Shown here one piece after another: positions 25,703-34,936 of a DNA stretch of 64,000 bases. Under the pieces are notes generated by a model, which worked only from the letters and a program-made list of their open reading frames with translations, was not told the origin of the DNA and made no database searches. A program made the translations under genes and the position numbers. The DNA is from Allomuricauda sp. M10 (GTDB lineage Bacteria; Bacteroidota; Bacteroidia; Flavobacteriales; Flavobacteriaceae), in contig NZ_JAJGBN010000006.1 of assembly GCF_020782875.1 (NCBI RefSeq), positions 62,001 to 126,000 on the forward strand. Reading direction: 5' to 3'. Position 1 is the first letter of the stretch; each line of letters starts with the position of its first letter.

Positions 25703-26212
25703 TTATACAAGGAGCAATACGATGGTCAATAGAAAACCTGCTACTGCAAAATAGAGTCCCTTTTTATAAATGGGGGCATTGGGTTTGAACATAAAAAATG
25801 CCGATACCGAAAAGAAAAGCAACGCAATTCCGAAGAAAATGCCCAACCAGAACAACGGGTTGCCCGTGTGCATTTTGTGGAGTTTGTTCATGTTTTCCAA
25901 GATCATGGGCAAACGCTTCTCTGTATAGGAGGCCTCACCGGTTTTCTGGTTGTAGGTTCCTCCATCAAAATAAACTAGGTCGCCCTCAATCTTGTCTGCT
26001 TTAAAGGCTCTTTTGCGCAAGGCTGCGCCCAAGGCTTCCCCTTCAAGATTGGGTTCCAATGTGGTGTTTACCTCGTATTCACTTTTTAAGAAGTCCGTGC
26101 TACGGAACGTAAGTACAATGCCGCTTATCGCATAAACTGCCATAATCCCGGCCAAAAAGAATCCCAAGTAACGGTGAAATTCCCTAAACGTATTCTCTGA
26201 TTTTCTTCCCAT
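25703..26212 (-). CDS. PepSY-associated TM helix protein
   Basis: Membrane protein of the PepSY/PiuB-like family, about 169 aa. It has an N-terminal FREFHRYLGFFLAGIMAVYAISGIVL helix with the conserved His, an extracytoplasmic PepSY-like domain (~50-105), a second helix after MNKLHKMHTGNPLFWLGIFFGIALLF, and a third at the C-terminus. The histidines in HRYLG and HKMHTG resemble haem or metal ligands of this family. The start at 26212 is used because an upstream ATG at 26269 overlaps a run of Pro/Phe codons with no homology. It lies 81 nt from the YceI gene on the same strand. Confidence 0.85.
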   Translation of the reverse strand: MGRKSENTFREFHRYLGFFLAGIMAVYAISGIVLTFRSTDFLKSEYEVNTTLEPNLEGEALGAALRKRAFKADKIEGDLVYFDGGTYNQKTGEASYTEKRLPMILENMNKLHKMHTGNPLFWLGIFFGIALLFFSVSAFFMFKPNAPIYKKGLYFAVAGFLLTIVLLLV

Positions 26213-26293
26213 GGTAATTGGTTGCTGTAAAATAAAGAAGAAGGGAGGTATGGGCCTTCCCTTCTTCATGGTTAATTCTCTTGATCTAGATAA

Positions 26294-26854
26294 TTATTGT
26301 TGAGCCATTTCAAGGTTGATGGTCATTTCCACATCATCGCCCAAAGTTGGGGTGTCTCCACCAACTCCAAATTCAAGTCTGTTTATGGTTCCTGTCAACT
26401 TAAGGCCAGCTTTTAATTTATTGCTACGTTGATCGGTAATGATTCCGTTTACTTTTCCTTCCAAGGTTATAGGTTTGGTTACCCCGTGCATGGTCAAGTC
26501 ACCGGTCAAGGTAAAGGTCTTGTCACCTGTTTTGGAATACCCCGTGCTTTTAAAGCTGATGGCAGGAAATTTTTCGGCATCGAAGAAATCGGCGCTTTTT
26601 AAATGGCCGTCACGTCTTTCGTTATCGGTATCAATGCTGGCGGTTTGGATTTCCACGCTGAATTCGGCATTTTCAAAAGAATCGCTAGCGGTGGCGGTAA
26701 TATCAAAATCACCAAAACTTCCCTCTACTTCAGAGATCATCAAGTGGGTAATGGCGAATCCAATTTTGGAATGCGATTTATCAGATTTCCAGGTCGATTG
26801 AGCCGAAGCGACCAGACCGGTCAACAAGGCAATGGCAAATAGTGTTTTTTTCAT
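26294..26854 (-). CDS. YceI family periplasmic lipocalin-like protein
   Basis: Secreted YceI-family beta-barrel (186 aa) that in relatives binds isoprenoid-type lipids. The signal peptide ends at LVASAQ. Family motifs are clear: SKIGFAITHLMISEVEGSFGDFD, DNERRDGHLKSADFFDAEKFPAISFKSTG, LTGDLTMHGVTKPITLEG and FGVGGDTPTLGDDVEMTINLE. It is followed on the same strand by the PepSY-type membrane protein, a pairing that suggests a quinone/haem or lipid redox function; that is inference. Confidence 0.94.
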   Translation of the reverse strand: MKKTLFAIALLTGLVASAQSTWKSDKSHSKIGFAITHLMISEVEGSFGDFDITATASDSFENAEFSVEIQTASIDTDNERRDGHLKSADFFDAEKFPAISFKSTGYSKTGDKTFTLTGDLTMHGVTKPITLEGKVNGIITDQRSNKLKAGLKLTGTINRLEFGVGGDTPTLGDDVEMTINLEMAQQ

Positions 26855-27098
26855 TTTCTTGATTTTTTGTGTTTGTAGAGTTTCTTTAAATTTTAGCCTG
26901 TAAAGTAAACCAAAAATTACAAAATGTCCCCATCTCTATGCCAGAATAGAGGGGAGGCCAAAGATGGGTAATGTTTTGGATACCGAACAACTATTTTCTG
27001 CAAACGACAAAGGTTAACCTCCAATCAACCAGAGGGTTGTACAAAGTAGGTTAAAATGTCGTTCAGGGGGCAAATATGGTTGTTTGGAAATCTGTTTT

Positions 27099-27127
27099 TT
27101 GGCAGATGCGTTTTATCCCTAGATTTG
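27099..27127 (+). promoter_or_regulatory. Promoter of the LytS/LytTR operon
   Basis: TTG at 27099-27101, 18-bp spacer and TAGATTTG at 27120-27127 match the Bacteroidota consensus. The predicted start site (~27134) leaves a leader of about 16 nt before the TTG start codon of the kinase. Confidence 0.6.
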
Positions 27128-27149
27128 ACCTTTATTTAAATGCAAAGTA

Positions 27150-28148
27150 TTGATTTCTAGAAAGGAGCTTCTTTTCCAAATTGTATTGCACATCATCGTG
27201 CTCCTATTTTTCTCGTTTGATAGAAATGAGGAGACCATTAGCTTTGATAAGGCACTTTTTCTTTTGTATTACAGTGGCGCCACCGTGGTTGTTACCTATT
27301 ACCTCATGCCCAAATTTTTGTACAGAAAGAAATATTGGCAATTTTTCCTTGGATTTGCCATCATTGTGGCTACCGTAATTTCCATAGAGGAATTGATTTT
27401 GGAGCCCCTCATGTACCCTGGTACCAAAAGAGGTGATAATTTTCCGGGAATATACATCTCCCTTTTGGGACTGTTGCCGGTCATGTTCATTCTATCGGGA
27501 TGTAAATTTGGTTGGGACGCCCTTCAAAAACAGGCACAGATTGATGAATTGGAAACGGCCATCCAGGAAAGCGAGATCCAGTTTTTACGAAGTCAGATCA
27601 ATCCCCATTTTTTGTTCAACAACTTGAACAATCTGTATTCATACGCCTTACAGAATTCACCCAAGACCCCAGAGATCATTTTGGAGATGAGCGGGGTTTT
27701 GCGCTACATGTTGTACGAATCCAAGGAACAGTTTGTACCTTTAAAGAAGGAGCTGGAACAATTGGGGAACTTTATCCGGTTGTACAAGTTGCAGATAGAG
27801 GATAGGGGTGTTGTTCAGTTTGAAGTGAATGAAATTGAAGAGGATTATAAAATTGCCCCGTTGATCTTGATCGTATTTATTGAGAATGCTTTTAAGCATA
27901 GTCAATCGGGCCAGTCTTCGGATATTAAGATAGATGTTTCCATTAAAGTAGAGAACGATGTACTGGAGTTCCACTGTAAGAACAATTTTGAAGTGATGGC
28001 TAGTTTGGATACAGTTGCCAAAGGAATCGGGCTTCAGAACGTGCGTAAACGTTTGGAGATTTTATATCCGAAGAAGCACAAACTCGAAATAAAGGAATCC
28101 GCCAACACCTACGATGTTTATTTAAGGCTTGAACTGGAAAAAGCATAA
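27150..28148 (+). CDS. LytS-type sensor histidine kinase
   Basis: Membrane sensor kinase with about four N-terminal TM helices (residues 8-120), a coiled linker, and the His_kinase domain: SQINPHFLFNNLNNLY with the phospho-acceptor His153, and ATPase motifs PLILIVFIENAFKHS and GIGLQNVRKRLEILY. The length, 332 aa, is typical. The first usable codon in frame is TTG at 27150: no ATG exists between the in-frame TGA at 27126 and the first conserved helix, and an ATG at 27140 is out of frame. Its response regulator gene starts 3 nt after its stop. Confidence 0.92.
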   Translation: MISRKELLFQIVLHIIVLLFFSFDRNEETISFDKALFLLYYSGATVVVTYYLMPKFLYRKKYWQFFLGFAIIVATVISIEELILEPLMYPGTKRGDNFPGIYISLLGLLPVMFILSGCKFGWDALQKQAQIDELETAIQESEIQFLRSQINPHFLFNNLNNLYSYALQNSPKTPEIILEMSGVLRYMLYESKEQFVPLKKELEQLGNFIRLYKLQIEDRGVVQFEVNEIEEDYKIAPLILIVFIENAFKHSQSGQSSDIKIDVSIKVENDVLEFHCKNNFEVMASLDTVAKGIGLQNVRKRLEILYPKKHKLEIKESANTYDVYLRLELEKA

Positions 28149-28151
28149 AGT

Positions 28152-28844
28152 ATGAGATGCATTATCGTTGAAGATCAGCCGCCTGCACAGCGTATTTTAA
28201 AAAAGTTCATCCAAGATGTGCCCAACTTGGAGCTGGTTGGCGTTTTTTCAGACGGTTTGCAAGCCATGGAATTCTTGAAGGCTGAACCCGTGGACCTCAT
28301 GTTTCTCGACATTCATTTACCTAAGATCAATGGTCTCGATTTTTTAAAAAGCATTCCAGAGGCACCCCATGTGGTCCTCACTACCGCTTTTTCCGAATAT
28401 GCCCTGGAAGGGTACGACCTTAATGTGGTAGATTATCTTCTAAAACCTTTTTCTTTTCAACGGTTTTTACAGGCCGTGAACAAGGTCAGTTTGAAACAGG
28501 AACACCTAACACCTAAGAATGATGTGTCTCAGGTTAGCGAGATTTACGTCAAATCTAGCCATGAGCATATCAAGGTTTCAATCCGTGATATTTATACCAT
28601 TTCTTCGGATTCCGATTATACCGAAATCCATTTGAAGAACAAAAAAATATTATCCAACGAGCCCTTGCGACATTGGTTGGATGTACTTCCCGTGAACCAG
28701 TTTTTCCAGGTACACAAATCGCATATCATCAACACCCAAAAAATAGATCGCATTTCGGGGAACCAGGTATTGCTCACCAACGGCGCAAAAATTCCTTTGG
28801 GACGTGCGTACAAGGACCACTTTCTAAAAAGCGTATTACAATAA
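28152..28844 (+). CDS. LytTR family response regulator
   Basis: Two-component regulator of 230 aa. The receiver domain (residues 1-120) has acidic residues Glu7-Asp8, the phospho-acceptor Asp53 in FLDIHLP, Thr/Ser near 80 and Lys near 103. The LytTR DNA-binding domain spans ~135-228 (IYVKSSHEHIKVS; FFQVHKSHIIN; LTNGAKIPLGRAYKD). It pairs with the adjacent LytS-type kinase. Target genes cannot be read from the window. Confidence 0.95.
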   Translation: MRCIIVEDQPPAQRILKKFIQDVPNLELVGVFSDGLQAMEFLKAEPVDLMFLDIHLPKINGLDFLKSIPEAPHVVLTTAFSEYALEGYDLNVVDYLLKPFSFQRFLQAVNKVSLKQEHLTPKNDVSQVSEIYVKSSHEHIKVSIRDIYTISSDSDYTEIHLKNKKILSNEPLRHWLDVLPVNQFFQVHKSHIINTQKIDRISGNQVLLTNGAKIPLGRAYKDHFLKSVLQ

Positions 28845-28862
28845 TTGACCAACCTAAAAAAG

Positions 28863-28893
28863 AAAAGGCCCGGGATGTTGTTCCGGGCCTTTT
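28863..28893. terminator. Bidirectional terminator between the LytTR gene and the symporter gene
   Basis: AAAAGGCCCGG pairs perfectly with CCGGGCCTTTT around a 9-nt loop. It separates convergent transcripts ending at 28844 and 28923. Confidence 0.9.
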
Positions 28894-28922
28894 CGATTTA
28901 TATGGAAATGTTTTCCGCTTCT

Positions 28923-30572
28923 TTACTTAGCAAAGTAGACATAGATGGCGATTACTACCACACAAATGAAAGCACTGGCCAATTTCACGTGCTTCCAAGG
29001 CTCAATGGATACCTGTTTGGTATACTCCAGTGTGAAAGGTTCTTTCCTTGGGTAAATTTTACCAATGATCAACATGATGATGATATTGGTAATGAAGAGT
29101 ATAGCCATTACGTGCAGGTAGTGGGGATAAGCTCCTGCTTCTACCATATGCAACTCTTGTGGGTCGGTAATACCGTTGGCCTTGGCCTCTGCCAATGCAC
29201 TTGCTACCATTCTTGGGCCCACTATAAATTGACTGATGATATACAGAATGGAACCGGAAAGAATACCGATTTTGGCCGCAATAGCGGGCACTCTTTTGGT
29301 CAAATATCCGATGACGATGATGGTAAAGATCGGGATGCTATAAATACCGTTGATTTCCTGAAGATAATTGAAAAGACTTCCAGCATTGGCAATGAGCGGT
29401 GCAATGAACATCGCCGCCAAGGCCAAACAGATACCAAAGATCTTCCCATACTTTACTATGGTCATTTCTGATGCTTCTTTGTTGATGTGCTGCTTGTAGA
29501 TATCAATTCCGAACAAGGTTACAGAACTGTTCAATACACTATTGAAAGAACTCAAAATGGCCCCAAACAATACTGCGGCAAAAAAGCCCATTAACGGTTT
29601 AGGCAATACGGCACGCACCAATTCAGGATACGCAAGGTCGCTACTGGCCAAACCACCTTCAAAATAGTAATAGGCGATCATTCCAGGTAAAACCAGGATG
29701 ATGGGTCCTAAAATCTTCAAGAAAGCGGCCAACAAGAGTCCTTTTTGACCTTCGGCCAAGTTTTTAGCACCCAAGCCCCTTTGAATGATCTGTTGGTTGG
29801 TTCCCCAATAGAACAATTGTACCAGCATCATCCCGGTAAAAATCGTGGCAAAGGGTACTTCTTGACCCGGATTTCCTGTGGAATCAAAACGTTCAGGATT
29901 TGCGGACATCAAGGTGTCCAATCCTCCCAGAACACTTCCGTCGCCAATGGCCATCAACCCAAAAACAGGAATCAGTAAACCGCCAATGATAAGTCCGATT
30001 GCGTTGATACTATCTGAAACGGCTACTGCCTTCAATCCACCGAAAACGGCATAAATGGAACCTACGATCCCGATACCCCAAATACAGATGACCAATGCTG
30101 TGGAATCGGATACCCCGAGTACTTTAGGCACATCGAACATGCCACTAATGGCCACAGATCCTGAATAAAGAATCACAGGAAGTAATACCACCACATAACC
30201 CGTGAGGAACAATCCTGAAGTAATGGTTTTTGTCGTAGTGTCGAACCTTTTTGCCAAAAATTGGGGAACGGTGGTAAGTCCACCCTTCAAATAACGTGGA
30301 AGCAAGAACATGGCTGTGACCACAATGGCCAACGCGGCCAGAGTTTCCCATGCCATAACGGATAGACCATCCTTGTAAGCGCTACCGTTCAGCCCTACGA
30401 TTTGTTCCGTAGAAAGGTTGGTCAAGAGCAATGAGCCGGCAATCACGCCTGCCGTTAGGCTTCTTCCGCCCAAAAAATAACCATCAGATGATGTTTCATC
30501 CGTTTTGCGAACGGACCACCAGGATATGAATGCTACCAAGAGCGTAAATCCCAAAAATGAAATAAGTGCCAT
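28923..30572 (-). CDS. Sodium:solute symporter (SSS/SGLT type), probable xylose or sugar uptake
   Basis: Inner-membrane Na+-coupled symporter, 549 aa with about 14 TM helices. SSS-family features include GYFLGGRSLTAGVIAGSLLLTNLSTEQIVGLNG near residues 32-64 and LFGAILSSFNSVLNSSVTLFGIDIY around 340-365. It follows xylA by 62 nt on the same strand, so D-xylose is the likely substrate; this is inferred from context, since SGLT-type proteins carry several sugars. Confidence 0.9.
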   Translation of the reverse strand: MALISFLGFTLLVAFISWWSVRKTDETSSDGYFLGGRSLTAGVIAGSLLLTNLSTEQIVGLNGSAYKDGLSVMAWETLAALAIVVTAMFLLPRYLKGGLTTVPQFLAKRFDTTTKTITSGLFLTGYVVVLLPVILYSGSVAISGMFDVPKVLGVSDSTALVICIWGIGIVGSIYAVFGGLKAVAVSDSINAIGLIIGGLLIPVFGLMAIGDGSVLGGLDTLMSANPERFDSTGNPGQEVPFATIFTGMMLVQLFYWGTNQQIIQRGLGAKNLAEGQKGLLLAAFLKILGPIILVLPGMIAYYYFEGGLASSDLAYPELVRAVLPKPLMGFFAAVLFGAILSSFNSVLNSSVTLFGIDIYKQHINKEASEMTIVKYGKIFGICLALAAMFIAPLIANAGSLFNYLQEINGIYSIPIFTIIVIGYLTKRVPAIAAKIGILSGSILYIISQFIVGPRMVASALAEAKANGITDPQELHMVEAGAYPHYLHVMAILFITNIIIMLIIGKIYPRKEPFTLEYTKQVSIEPWKHVKLASAFICVVVIAIYVYFAK

Positions 30573-30634
30573 TTAGTAAAATTTGATTGTTTGGCCATTG
30601 GTTGAGAGCCAAATGGATTAGTTTGTTTTGTTAA

Positions 30635-31960
30635 TTATATAAATTGGTTGATGATGTTCTCAAACAACTCCTGTTGACCACTCCGCTTTTGAATGTTCTG
30701 ATGAGCATTGGCATGCGTATAAAGATCCTCTAAAGTAAGTTTTCCTTCTTCAAAGGCCTTTCCGGTACCAGAGTCAAAAGAGGTATAACGGTCTCTTCTT
30801 CTGCTAAGATAGTCTGAATTTTCCAAAATACTGTGAGCTGCAAGCAATGCTCTTGAAAACGCATCCATTCCCCCAATATGGGCATAGAAAATATCTTCCA
30901 GATCTGTGGAGTTCCTTCTGATCTTCGCATCAAAATTGATGCCACCGCCCTGAAAACCTCCCGCTTGAAGGATCACCAACATGGCTTGGGTCAGTTCATA
31001 CACATCCACGGGGAATTGGTCGGTGTCCCACCCATTCTGGTAATCTCCCCGATTAGCATCGATACTTCCCAAAAGGCCATTATCGGCAGCGACCTGCAAT
31101 TCATGTTCAAAAGTGTGTTGGGCCAAAGTGGCGTGGTTCACTTCAATGTTGAGTTTAAAATCACCTAAAAGATCATACTTAGTCAAAAAGCCCAAAACTG
31201 TGGCTGCATCAAAATCATATTGGTGTTTGGAAGGTTCCATGGGTTTCGGTTCAATGAAGAAGGTTCCCTTGAAACCTTGTTTGCGGGCATAGTCTTTCGC
31301 CATATGAAGAAAACGGGCCATATGGTCCAACTCTCTGCCCATATCCGTGTTCAACAACGACATATAGCCTTCACGACCACCCCAAAACACATAATTTTCG
31401 CCCCCAAGTTTGATGGTGGCATCCAAAGCATTCTTGATCTGGGCCCCGGCAAAGGCCACCACATCAAAATCGGGATTGGTAGCTGCACCGTTCATATAAC
31501 GGGGGTTGCTAAAGCAATTGGCTGTTCCCCAAAGGAGTTTTACCCCGCTTGCCTTCATTTTTGCTTGGGCGTAATCGGTGATGAGATCCAATCGCTTTTC
31601 CGATTCCGCAAGAGTACTTCCTTCTGCGATCAGATCAAAATCATGGAAGCAAAAGTATGGAGCGCCAATTTTGGTGATGAACTCAAACGCGGCATCCATC
31701 TTATCCTTCGCCTGTTGGATCGGGTCCGAACTCGTTAACCAGGGGAAAGATTGGGTAGGTGCCCCGAAGGGATCGGCACCGACTCCTGTGAAGGTATGCC
31801 AGTATGCGATAGCGAACCGAAAATGGTCCTTCATCGATTTGCCGTCCACCATTTTGTTTTCGTCATAGTATTTAAAGGCAAGTGGATTGTCCGATCCTTT
31901 TCCTTCAAACGGAATTTTTGGGATCCCCTTAAAAAATTCCTTGTCTCCTGTTGTGATCAT
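30635..31960 (-). CDS. xylA: Xylose isomerase
   Basis: Isomerises D-xylose to D-xylulose in the cytoplasm. The chosen Met at 31960 gives a 441-aa protein, normal for class II xylose isomerases; an upstream in-frame ATG at 32074 would run back into xylB. Catalytic His106 and Asp109 are in CFHDFDL. Metal and substrate residues appear in [35 protein letters not shown] and [16 protein letters not shown]. It starts 13 nt after the xylB stop and forms the middle gene of a xylB-xylA-symporter operon. Confidence 0.97.
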   Translation of the reverse strand: MITTGDKEFFKGIPKIPFEGKGSDNPLAFKYYDENKMVDGKSMKDHFRFAIAYWHTFTGVGADPFGAPTQSFPWLTSSDPIQQAKDKMDAAFEFITKIGAPYFCFHDFDLIAEGSTLAESEKRLDLITDYAQAKMKASGVKLLWGTANCFSNPRYMNGAATNPDFDVVAFAGAQIKNALDATIKLGGENYVFWGGREGYMSLLNTDMGRELDHMARFLHMAKDYARKQGFKGTFFIEPKPMEPSKHQYDFDAATVLGFLTKYDLLGDFKLNIEVNHATLAQHTFEHELQVAADNGLLGSIDANRGDYQNGWDTDQFPVDVYELTQAMLVILQAGGFQGGGINFDAKIRRNSTDLEDIFYAHIGGMDAFSRALLAAHSILENSDYLSRRRDRYTSFDSGTGKAFEEGKLTLEDLYTHANAHQNIQKRSGQQELFENIINQFI

Positions 31961-31973
31961 AATATGGATTTGT

Positions 31974-33458
31974 TCAGTTGTGCAAATAGTTGTTGAGTTC
32001 CTTTTTCCATTTTTGATAGGCCTCTTTATATGCAGTTGATGAGGTATCTGGGGAAAAGGTTTGTTGTATGGCATCCGAAGCCGTGGCCTCGGTCATGTTT
32101 TTAAAATCACCAAACGCCAAAGCTGCCGCTCGGGCCGCTCCCACTGCACCCGTAGTTTCTACAATATTGATTTCGCTCTTAGTGAGTGAGGCAATGGTCT
32201 TGGCAAAAATGTTGGCCTGGAAAAGGTTGTCGCTCCCAGCTTTGATGGAAGTGATATGTACCCCATCGTTCTTTAAAATTTCCATACCATACACAAAGGA
32301 AAAGGCAATGCCTTCCAGTGCCGCCCTGAATAGATGGGGAGCCTTATGGATATTGAAATTGAGATTCAGAATGCGTGATCCTTTATCCTTGTTTTCCAAC
32401 ATGCGCTCGGCCCCATTCCCAAAGGGAATGATTTGAAGTCCGTTTGACCCGATAGGCACCGATTCGGCTTTTAGGTTCATGTCATGGTAGGAAAGTCCTT
32501 GGGTTAGCTCGTTCTTGATCCAACTGTATTGGATCCCCGTTCCGTTGATGCAGAGTAACTTGCCAATTCGGGGTTGATCGGCCGTATGGTTGGTATGGGC
32601 AAAACTGTTGATTCGGGTATGCTCATGCGTCTGTTCATGGTCCGAAATGGCGTAGACCACTCCCGAAGTGCCGCCTGTGGCCGCAATTTCTCCAGGTAGC
32701 ATTACATTTAACGAAAGGGCATTGTTCGGTTGGTCACCAGCCCGGTACATGATAGGGATACCTTCTGGTAACCCGGATTCCATAGCGCCCCGTTTGCTTA
32801 CGGTTCCTTGTTCTGAAAAAGAGGGACGAATTTCAGAAACCAAGGAAGGGTCGATTCCTGCTTCTTCCAGAAGCCAGGTAGCCAATGCATTTTCCTTAAA
32901 ATCCCACAGGATCCCTTCGGAAAGGCCAGAAGGCGTGGTCACACATTTCCCGGAAAGTTTTAAGGCGATATAATCCCCGGGCAACACGAACTTATAGATG
33001 CTTTTAAAAAGTTCGGGCTCATGGTCCTTGACCCATTTCAACTTGGAAAGGGTAAAATTGCTGGGGGAATTCAATAAATGCTGTACGCACTTTTGCTGAC
33101 CCACTTTGTTGAAAAGCGCTTCCCCGGTTTCCACCGCCCTACTATCGCACCAAATGATGGATGGTCGCAGTGGTTTCAAGTCTTTGTCTACCACCACTAA
33201 ACCGTGCATTTGATAGGAAATCCCAATTCCCTTGATTTGTTTTTTATCGATATGATGCTTGGTGATCAATTCCTGAGTGGCATTGCATGCATGCTTCCAC
33301 CAAAAATCGGGGTCTTGTTCTGCCCAACCCTTTTGGGGCGAATCAATGGGCATTTCCTGTTTGGGTTGTTGTGCAATGGCGACAACGCTGCCATCTTCGG
33401 CATGAACCAGTGCAGCTTTTATGGAGGAACTGCCAATATCGTAACCTATCCAATACAT
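31974..33458 (-). CDS. xylB: Xylulokinase (FGGY family)
   Basis: Phosphorylates D-xylulose. N-terminal FGGY motif [13 protein letters not shown] at residues 5-17, conserved IWCDSRA near 108-114 and the C-terminal FGGY-type ATP-binding region [18 protein letters not shown] with [13 protein letters not shown] follow the family. The length, 494 aa, is typical. First gene of the operon; its start lies 197 nt from the divergent DUF5690 transporter gene. Confidence 0.93.
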   Translation of the reverse strand: MYWIGYDIGSSSIKAALVHAEDGSVVAIAQQPKQEMPIDSPQKGWAEQDPDFWWKHACNATQELITKHHIDKKQIKGIGISYQMHGLVVVDKDLKPLRPSIIWCDSRAVETGEALFNKVGQQKCVQHLLNSPSNFTLSKLKWVKDHEPELFKSIYKFVLPGDYIALKLSGKCVTTPSGLSEGILWDFKENALATWLLEEAGIDPSLVSEIRPSFSEQGTVSKRGAMESGLPEGIPIMYRAGDQPNNALSLNVMLPGEIAATGGTSGVVYAISDHEQTHEHTRINSFAHTNHTADQPRIGKLLCINGTGIQYSWIKNELTQGLSYHDMNLKAESVPIGSNGLQIIPFGNGAERMLENKDKGSRILNLNFNIHKAPHLFRAALEGIAFSFVYGMEILKNDGVHITSIKAGSDNLFQANIFAKTIASLTKSEINIVETTGAVGAARAAALAFGDFKNMTEATASDAIQQTFSPDTSSTAYKEAYQKWKKELNNYLHN

Positions 33459-33599
33459 AAATTGAAGTGGAATTCTTCAATGAAAATAGTTATTTATAGA
33501 TGAACTCTCTTTTTAAATTCGGATTATATCTTCTAATTCTTAAAAAGTGTAATTTTTTTCTAACAATTTTTTAATCTAAAAAGAAGCGGAACTTTATTA

Positions 33600-33607
33600 T
33601 AAATTTG
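33600..33607 (+). promoter_or_regulatory. Putative -7 element upstream of the DUF5690 gene
   Basis: TAAATTTG matches TAnnTTTG in the 197-nt gap between xylB and the first phosphonate gene. The predicted start leaves about 40 nt of leader, within which lies the TATTTGTAAA motif discussed under 33631. Confidence 0.45.
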
Positions 33608-33630
33608 AGTAATTTGAAACATTATTTTAG

Positions 33631-33640
33631 TATTTGTAAA
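33631..33640 (+). promoter_or_regulatory. TATTTGTAAA motif, candidate regulator site before the phosphonate genes
   Basis: The same 10-mer occurs at 37480-37489 and, inverted, at 37608-37617 just before susC, i.e. before each of the two plus-strand units of the phosphonate island. Composition is AT-rich, so chance is possible. The XRE-cupin protein at 36779-37345 is the obvious candidate to bind it. Confidence 0.35.
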
Positions 33641-33655
33641 CATATAATATAAGGT

Positions 33656-34936
33656 ATGTTGAAAAAGCGGTCGAGTTTAATCTTTGTGCTACACGCCTCC
33701 TTGGCTGCCTTTGGCACTTACTTTTGCATGTATGCCTTTAGAAAGCCCTTTTCCGTGGCCACTTTTGAAGGCTTGTCCTATTTTGGGGTCAACTACAAAA
33801 TTTTACTGGTCATTGCCCAGGTGATCGGGTATGCGCTGTCCAAATTTGTGGGGATCAAGGTAATTTCCGAATTAAAGCCCAACCGAAGGTTGATGTACCT
33901 GATTGCCTTGATCGTGATGGCGGAACTTTCCTTGCTGTTATTTGCATTGGTGCCTGCCCCTTACAATATTGTTTTTATGTTCCTGAACGGTTTGCCGTTG
34001 GGAATGATCTGGGGCATTGTGTTCTCCTATATTGAAGGGAGAAGGTTCACGGACATCCTTGGGGTGGTACTCTCGGCCAGTTTCATCGTTTCCAGTGGCG
34101 TGGTCAAATCTGTGGGGCTTTATGTGATGCACCATTGGGGAATTACTGAATTTTGGATGCCAGTGGTAACCGGGGCATTGTTTTTTATTCCTTTGCTTCT
34201 TTGTTCCTATTTGTTGCAAAAAGTACCGCCGCCGACTGCTGATGATATCGAAAACAGGACCGAACGGATCCCGATGACGAAGGAAGACCGCAGACATTTG
34301 GTAAAGCAGTTCTTTTTTCCGTTGCTCCTAGTGGTCATCTTTTACACCTTTTTGACGGCCTTCAGGGATTTTAGGGACAATTTTGCCCGCGAATTGTGGG
34401 ACAGCATCGGTTATCAAGGTGATATTTCGGTGTTTTCTACATCCGAGATCATCATTGCCATTGTGGTGCTACTGATTATTGGCACCATTTTCTACATCAA
34501 GGATAATTTTAAAGCTTTGCTCACCTATCACGGATTGTTATTGTTGGGGACCGTGGTGTTGGCCTTGTCCACCATCCTGTTCCAAACCGGGGTTTTAGAT
34601 CCTTTTGTTTGGATGGTCTCTACAGGATTTGGACTTTACATTTGCTATGTGCCCTTCAACTGTCTGTTTTTTGATCGGTTCATTGCGGCTTTCAAAGTAA
34701 GGGGCAACTCCGGTTTTCTCATTTACATAGCGGATGCTTTTGGTTATGCAGGCAGTGTTTTGGTTTTGCTGTATAAGAATTTCGGACAGGCCAAGCTCTC
34801 ATGGCTCAACTTCTTTGTGTACGGTACCTATGCCGTGGCGGTGATTGGCATCGTGATCACGGTCATGTTGTTCCTGCATTTTGGCGCACGTCATAAATCA
34901 GAAAATAGTAATCAAGGATTAGATTATGGAAAATAG
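33656..34936 (+). CDS. DUF5690 family MFS-like transporter, probable phosphonate importer
   Basis: Polytopic inner-membrane protein of 426 aa with about 12 TM helices. It carries FGTYFCMYAFRKPFSVATF near its N-terminus, a signature of the DUF5690 group, and a charged central loop (around residues 195-230) as in major-facilitator proteins. It is the first gene of the phosphonate unit, and its stop overlaps the FAD-oxidoreductase start by 11 nt. Import of aminoethylphosphonate-type compounds is inferred from context; no substrate is established for the family as far as I know. Confidence 0.85.
   Translation: MLKKRSSLIFVLHASLAAFGTYFCMYAFRKPFSVATFEGLSYFGVNYKILLVIAQVIGYALSKFVGIKVISELKPNRRLMYLIALIVMAELSLLLFALVPAPYNIVFMFLNGLPLGMIWGIVFSYIEGRRFTDILGVVLSASFIVSSGVVKSVGLYVMHHWGITEFWMPVVTGALFFIPLLLCSYLLQKVPPPTADDIENRTERIPMTKEDRRHLVKQFFFPLLLVVIFYTFLTAFRDFRDNFARELWDSIGYQGDISVFSTSEIIIAIVVLLIIGTIFYIKDNFKALLTYHGLLLLGTVVLALSTILFQTGVLDPFVWMVSTGFGLYICYVPFNCLFFDRFIAAFKVRGNSGFLIYIADAFGYAGSVLVLLYKNFGQAKLSWLNFFVYGTYAVAVIGIVITVMLFLHFGARHKSENSNQGLDYGK

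Noticed and set aside
27011-27020. AGGTTAACCT perfect palindrome between the YceI and kinase genes
   Set aside because: Ten-bp palindromes are expected by chance, it has no fixed relation to either promoter, and no second copy was seen.
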